Assembly (NCBI GenBank): GCA_017538775.1
Contig: JAFYIF010000252.1
Location: 1 to 7,418, forward strand
Direction of reading: 5' to 3'
Length of the DNA stretch: 7,418 nucleotides
From: Oscillospiraceae bacterium
GTDB taxonomy: Bacteria; Bacillota; Clostridia; Oscillospirales; Oscillospiraceae
This document shows positions 5,848 through 7,418 of this stretch, piece after piece. The translations under genes were made by a program, and so were the position numbers. Numbering within the stretch: position 1 is the stretch's first letter; each line of letters starts with the position of its first letter. The notes below the pieces were generated by a model. That model searched no databases. It saw only the letters and a program-made list of their open reading frames with translations, and was not told where the DNA came from.

Positions 5848-6939
5848 TCAGCCGGAGATGCTGACGGTGCGGGTGGCGGGGTCCCAGCTGACCTGGCGGC
5901 CAAAGAACTCCGCCAGATAGCGGACCGGAGCGAAGCAGCGGTTGCGGGCGATGCTGGCCGGGGTGTCCATCTGGACCACGCTGCCGTCGCTGGCCACGGC
6001 GGTGTAGCTGCCGATGGGGAAGGTCAGGCTGCGCTGTCCGTCGGAGAAGGAGGCGGTGCGGGTGTAGGCGTTCCAGTTCGCGCTCAGGCCCAGCAGCGCC
6101 GCCACGGCGCTCAGGGGCACCATGACCCGGTTGCCCTCGATGAAGGGGGCGGCGTCCGTCCAGGCGACCATGCGGCCTCCGACGCAGACCTTGATCTCCG
6201 CCGCCCGGGCGGCGGCGTAGTCCCGCAGGGCCTGCTCCAGCTGCCAGCCGTCCCGCCAGTCTCCCCGCAGGAAGAGCATGTCCGCCAGCCCGCTGGAGGC
6301 GCTCAGCAGCACGTTCAGGTCCGGGTCGGCCAGGCGGTAAACCTCGATGGGATCGCTTCTCATCCATTCGGGCAGGCTGACCAGCGTGTCGTTCAGCCGG
6401 GAGCCGTTGAAGGGATCGAACAGGCCCTCGGCGAAGGGCTCCGGGGCGATGGTCCCGTCGGAGAGGTGATAGAGCCGGAACACCTCGGCAAAATCGGAAT
6501 AATAGGAGCCCTGACTCTGCACCACGACGCCGTTTTCCCCGGCGCGCAGCAGCGCCGTGATCCAGGCGGTGCGAACCAGCTTCCCGCCGGAGATCATGTA
6601 CACGCTGTCGTCATACTCGTATTCGATGGCGTTGTTCTCCGCGTTCCAGAGCTGGCCCCGGGCGATCCAGAGCATGGGCTGTCCCCCCGCGTTGAACAGG
6701 GCGGCCTTGACCACCGGCATGGTCTCCGCCTCCGCCCGCAGCCTGTCCGCGAAGGCCAGGGCGTCCGCCGCGCTCAGGGCGCAGCTCTCGTCCGCCCCCA
6801 CGCAGCCGGTCCGCTGGAGCATCTCCAGCCGCGTCGCGCCCCGCAGGTCCTCTTCCGCCAGCGTCTGGGCGGACATGGTCAGGCACAGCCCCAGCGCCAG
6901 CAGCAGCGCCGCCAGGCGGCGCCAGTTTCTTCGTCTCAT
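5848..6939 (-). CDS. Secreted protein with C-terminal stalk (copper amine oxidase N-terminal-like) domain
   Basis: A 363-residue exported protein. The start at 6939 is chosen because AGGAGG (6948-6953) lies 8 nt upstream and the product then begins with a proper signal peptide: MRRRNWRR, a hydrophobic core to about residue 22, and a likely cleavage near SAQTLA-EE. The frame remains open to 7047, but that extension is Pro/Gly/Arg-rich with no Shine-Dalgarno. Residues about 249-363 match the stalk / Copper_amine_oxidN fold, a beta-repeat module common in Clostridia surface proteins: IKVCVGGRMVAW, then APFIEGNRVMVPLSAVAALL, a second unit RCFAPVRYLAEFFGRQVSWD, ending TRTVSISG. Residues 30-245 are not recognised; they hold a close Cys pair (46 and 53) and a Tyr/Asp-rich patch EYEYDDSVY (106-114). 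The stalk fold alone does not imply copper binding or oxidase activity. Convergent with the lipoprotein gene; a GC hairpin sits in its leader. Confidence 0.82.
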   Translation of the reverse strand: MRRRNWRRLAALLLALGLCLTMSAQTLAEEDLRGATRLEMLQRTGCVGADESCALSAADALAFADRLRAEAETMPVVKAALFNAGGQPMLWIARGQLWNAENNAIEYEYDDSVYMISGGKLVRTAWITALLRAGENGVVVQSQGSYYSDFAEVFRLYHLSDGTIAPEPFAEGLFDPFNGSRLNDTLVSLPEWMRSDPIEVYRLADPDLNVLLSASSGLADMLFLRGDWRDGWQLEQALRDYAAARAAEIKVCVGGRMVAWTDAAPFIEGNRVMVPLSAVAALLGLSANWNAYTRTASFSDGQRSLTFPIGSYTAVASDGSVVQMDTPASIARNRCFAPVRYLAEFFGRQVSWDPATRTVSISG

Positions 6940-6990
6940 CTTCCGTTCCTCCTCATTCCTCTTTTTTTGTCCTCTCTTCCGATGCCCCCG

Positions 6991-7024
6991 CCCTCCGCCC
7001 GCTGTCGTGGACGGGGGCGGAGGG
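6991..7024. other. GC-rich hairpin in the leader of the stalk-domain gene
   Basis: CCCTCCGCCC (6991-7000) and GGGCGGAGGG (7015-7024) form a perfect 10-bp stem; inside the 14-nt loop GTC and GAC can pair again. On the minus strand it lies about 50 nt upstream of the stalk-gene start and is not followed by a U-tract (next is CGGGGGCATCGG), so it is unlikely to be a simple terminator. Confidence 0.5.
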
Positions 7025-7030
7025 AAGGAT

Positions 7031-7060
7031 GTAAAAAATTTTTTCAAATGCCAAAATAAC
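7031..7060 (+). promoter_or_regulatory. A/T tract, probable UP element for the tRNA promoter
   Basis: A 30-bp A/T-rich block immediately upstream of the tRNA -35 contains the 12-bp palindrome A6T6 (7033-7044) plus CAAAT and CAAAATAA. Such tracts directly upstream of -35 elements at stable-RNA promoters bind the RNA polymerase alpha C-terminal domain. It stands out against GC-rich surroundings. Confidence 0.5.
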
Positions 7061-7062
7061 GC

Positions 7063-7091
7063 TTGCTTTTTTCGGCGCTGCGTGCTATGAT
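7063..7091 (+). promoter_or_regulatory. Promoter of tRNA-Arg
   Basis: -35 TTGCTT (7063-7068), a 17-bp spacer and -10 TATGAT (7086-7091) preceded by the extended element TGC (7083-7085). Predicted start is near 7098, about 16 nt before the mature tRNA 5' end. Confidence 0.8.
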
Positions 7092-7092
7092 A

Positions 7093-7116
7093 CTTGAGCG
7101 CTTGAGCGTATGAGCG
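7093..7116 (+). repeat. Three tandem 8-bp repeats running into the tRNA 5' end
   Basis: CTTGAGCG (7093-7100), CTTGAGCG (7101-7108) and TATGAGCG (7109-7116) are head-to-tail. The last three bases of the third unit are the first three bases of mature tRNA-Arg. The array spans the predicted transcription start and the RNase P cleavage site. Confidence 0.75.
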
Positions 7117-7190
7117 CCGTTAGCTCAGCTGGATAGAGTGTCTGGCTACGGACCAGAAGGTCAGGGGTTCGAATCCCTTACGGCGTGCCA
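7114..7190 (+). tRNA. tRNA-Arg (anticodon ACG)
   Basis: A full cloverleaf of 77 nt with encoded CCA. Acceptor GCGCCGT (7114-7120) pairs with ACGGCGT (7180-7186); D-stem GCTC/GAGT; anticodon stem TCTGG/CCAGA around loop CTACGGA, giving anticodon ACG; T-stem AGGGG/CCCTT around TTCGAAT; discriminator G then CCA (7188-7190). A34 is expected to be deaminated to inosine (TadA) so that it reads CGU, CGC and CGA. The first acceptor pair is G-U rather than the more usual G-C. It has its own promoter and terminator, so it is a single-gene unit. Confidence 0.97.
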
Positions 7191-7194
7191 TGCA

Positions 7195-7229
7195 GGTTCC
7201 GGTTTCTCAGGAGACCGGAACCTTTTTTT
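7195..7229 (+). terminator. Intrinsic terminator of tRNA-Arg
   Basis: GGTTCCGGT (7195-7203) pairs perfectly with ACCGGAACC (7214-7222) around a 10-nt loop, followed by seven T (7223-7229). It starts 4 nt after the encoded CCA. Unidirectional: the minus-strand reading has no T run after the stem. Confidence 0.93.
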
Positions 7230-7287
7230 CTTCCGATTTCCTTCCGAGCCGCGCCATCCAGATATTAAAGTTTTATTACATACATTT

Positions 7288-7316
7288 ATCATAATATCGT
7301 TTCCACAATTTGTCAA
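7288..7316 (-). promoter_or_regulatory. Near-consensus SigA promoter on the minus strand, facing the tRNA
   Basis: On the minus strand, -35 TTGACA (7311-7316, perfect consensus) and -10 TATGAT (7288-7293, five of six) are 17 bp apart. Predicted start near 7281, reading leftwards. No convincing ORF follows; the next minus-strand gene is the stalk-domain gene about 340 nt away, beyond the tRNA. The surrounding stretch (about 7250-7365) is strikingly AT-rich and holds no gene. Confidence 0.75.
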
Positions 7317-7367
7317 GAGGAAACTTCCGCTTTTTTTGGCGTTTTTGCAAAAAGAACGAAAAAATGC

Positions 7368-7391
7368 CTCCCATACGGCCCCGGAGGGGAG
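7368..7391 (-). terminator. Possible minus-strand terminator of a gene beyond the right edge
   Basis: CTCCC (7368-7372) and GGGAG (7387-7391) can pair; read leftwards the stem is followed by GCA and six T (7359-7364). The stem is only 5 bp with a 14-nt loop, so this is tentative. It would fit a minus-strand gene ending just right of the window. Confidence 0.3.
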
Positions 7392-7418
7392 AAAAAAACG
7401 CGCTGTCGGTTCGTTTGC

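Noticed and set aside
4770..5903. 377-codon minus-strand frame across the palindromes and the lipoprotein gene
   Set aside because: It crosses two noncoding regions and a terminator, with a product of repetitive composition; the plus strand encodes a clear lipoprotein.
6940..7047. 36-codon N-terminal extension of the stalk-domain protein
   Set aside because: No Shine-Dalgarno, Pro/Gly/Arg-rich sequence covering the leader hairpin, and it would bury the signal peptide; AGGAGG at 6948-6953 supports the start at 6939.
5782..7059. 425-codon plus-strand frame antisense to the stalk-domain gene
   Set aside because: Gly/Gln/His/Val-rich shadow translation that begins inside the terminator hairpin; the minus strand has signal peptide, ribosome binding site and a recognisable C-terminal domain.
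7230..7280. Short ORF after the orphan minus-strand promoter (about 16 codons starting near 7254)
   Set aside because: No ribosome binding site and a charged, featureless product that runs into the tRNA terminator; not supportable as a gene.

Overview
The window is a GC-rich bacterial chromosome segment with Gram-positive signals: strong AGGAGG-type ribosome binding sites, SigA-like promoters and a lipoprotein solute-binding protein. Base composition and protein style suggest a high-GC gut Clostridia lineage (Oscillospiraceae/Ruminococcaceae-like). That placement is inference from style, not from a database search.

Layout, left to right. (1) The first 26 codons of uvrB on the minus strand, running out of the window, with its own promoter. 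(2) A divergent NhaC-family Na+/H+ antiporter gene (337-1998, +) with a near-consensus promoter and a leader hairpin. (3) Two back-to-back strong hairpins (2019-2093) separating it from a convergent membrane-anchored HtrA/DegP-type serine protease with one PDZ domain (2156-3685, -). (4) A divergent intergenic region, then an MscS-family mechanosensitive channel (3879-4760, +). (5) A 180-bp intergenic block packed with four consecutive palindromes (4766-4907). (6) A lipoprotein of the SBP_bac_3 family (4941-5762, +) whose domain order looks circularly permuted. (7) A long two-way hairpin terminator (5787-5831). (8) A convergent secreted protein ending in a copper-amine-oxidase-N-type (stalk) domain (5848-6939, -). 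(9) tRNA-Arg(ACG) (7114-7190, +) with UP-like A/T tract, promoter, 8-bp tandem repeats in the leader and a strong terminator. (10) An AT-rich tail (about 7250-7365) with a TTGACA-17-TATGAT promoter on the minus strand, pointing back across the tRNA.

Functionally the block is mostly unlinked single-gene units with an envelope theme: ion homeostasis (NhaC), osmotic protection (MscS), extracytoplasmic protein quality control (HtrA), ligand binding at the cell surface (orphan SBP) and a secreted stalk-domain protein. No mobile element, CRISPR array, phage gene or defence system is visible. The most unusual items are the permuted solute-binding protein, the palindrome cluster between mscS and that gene, and the orphan consensus promoter facing the tRNA.
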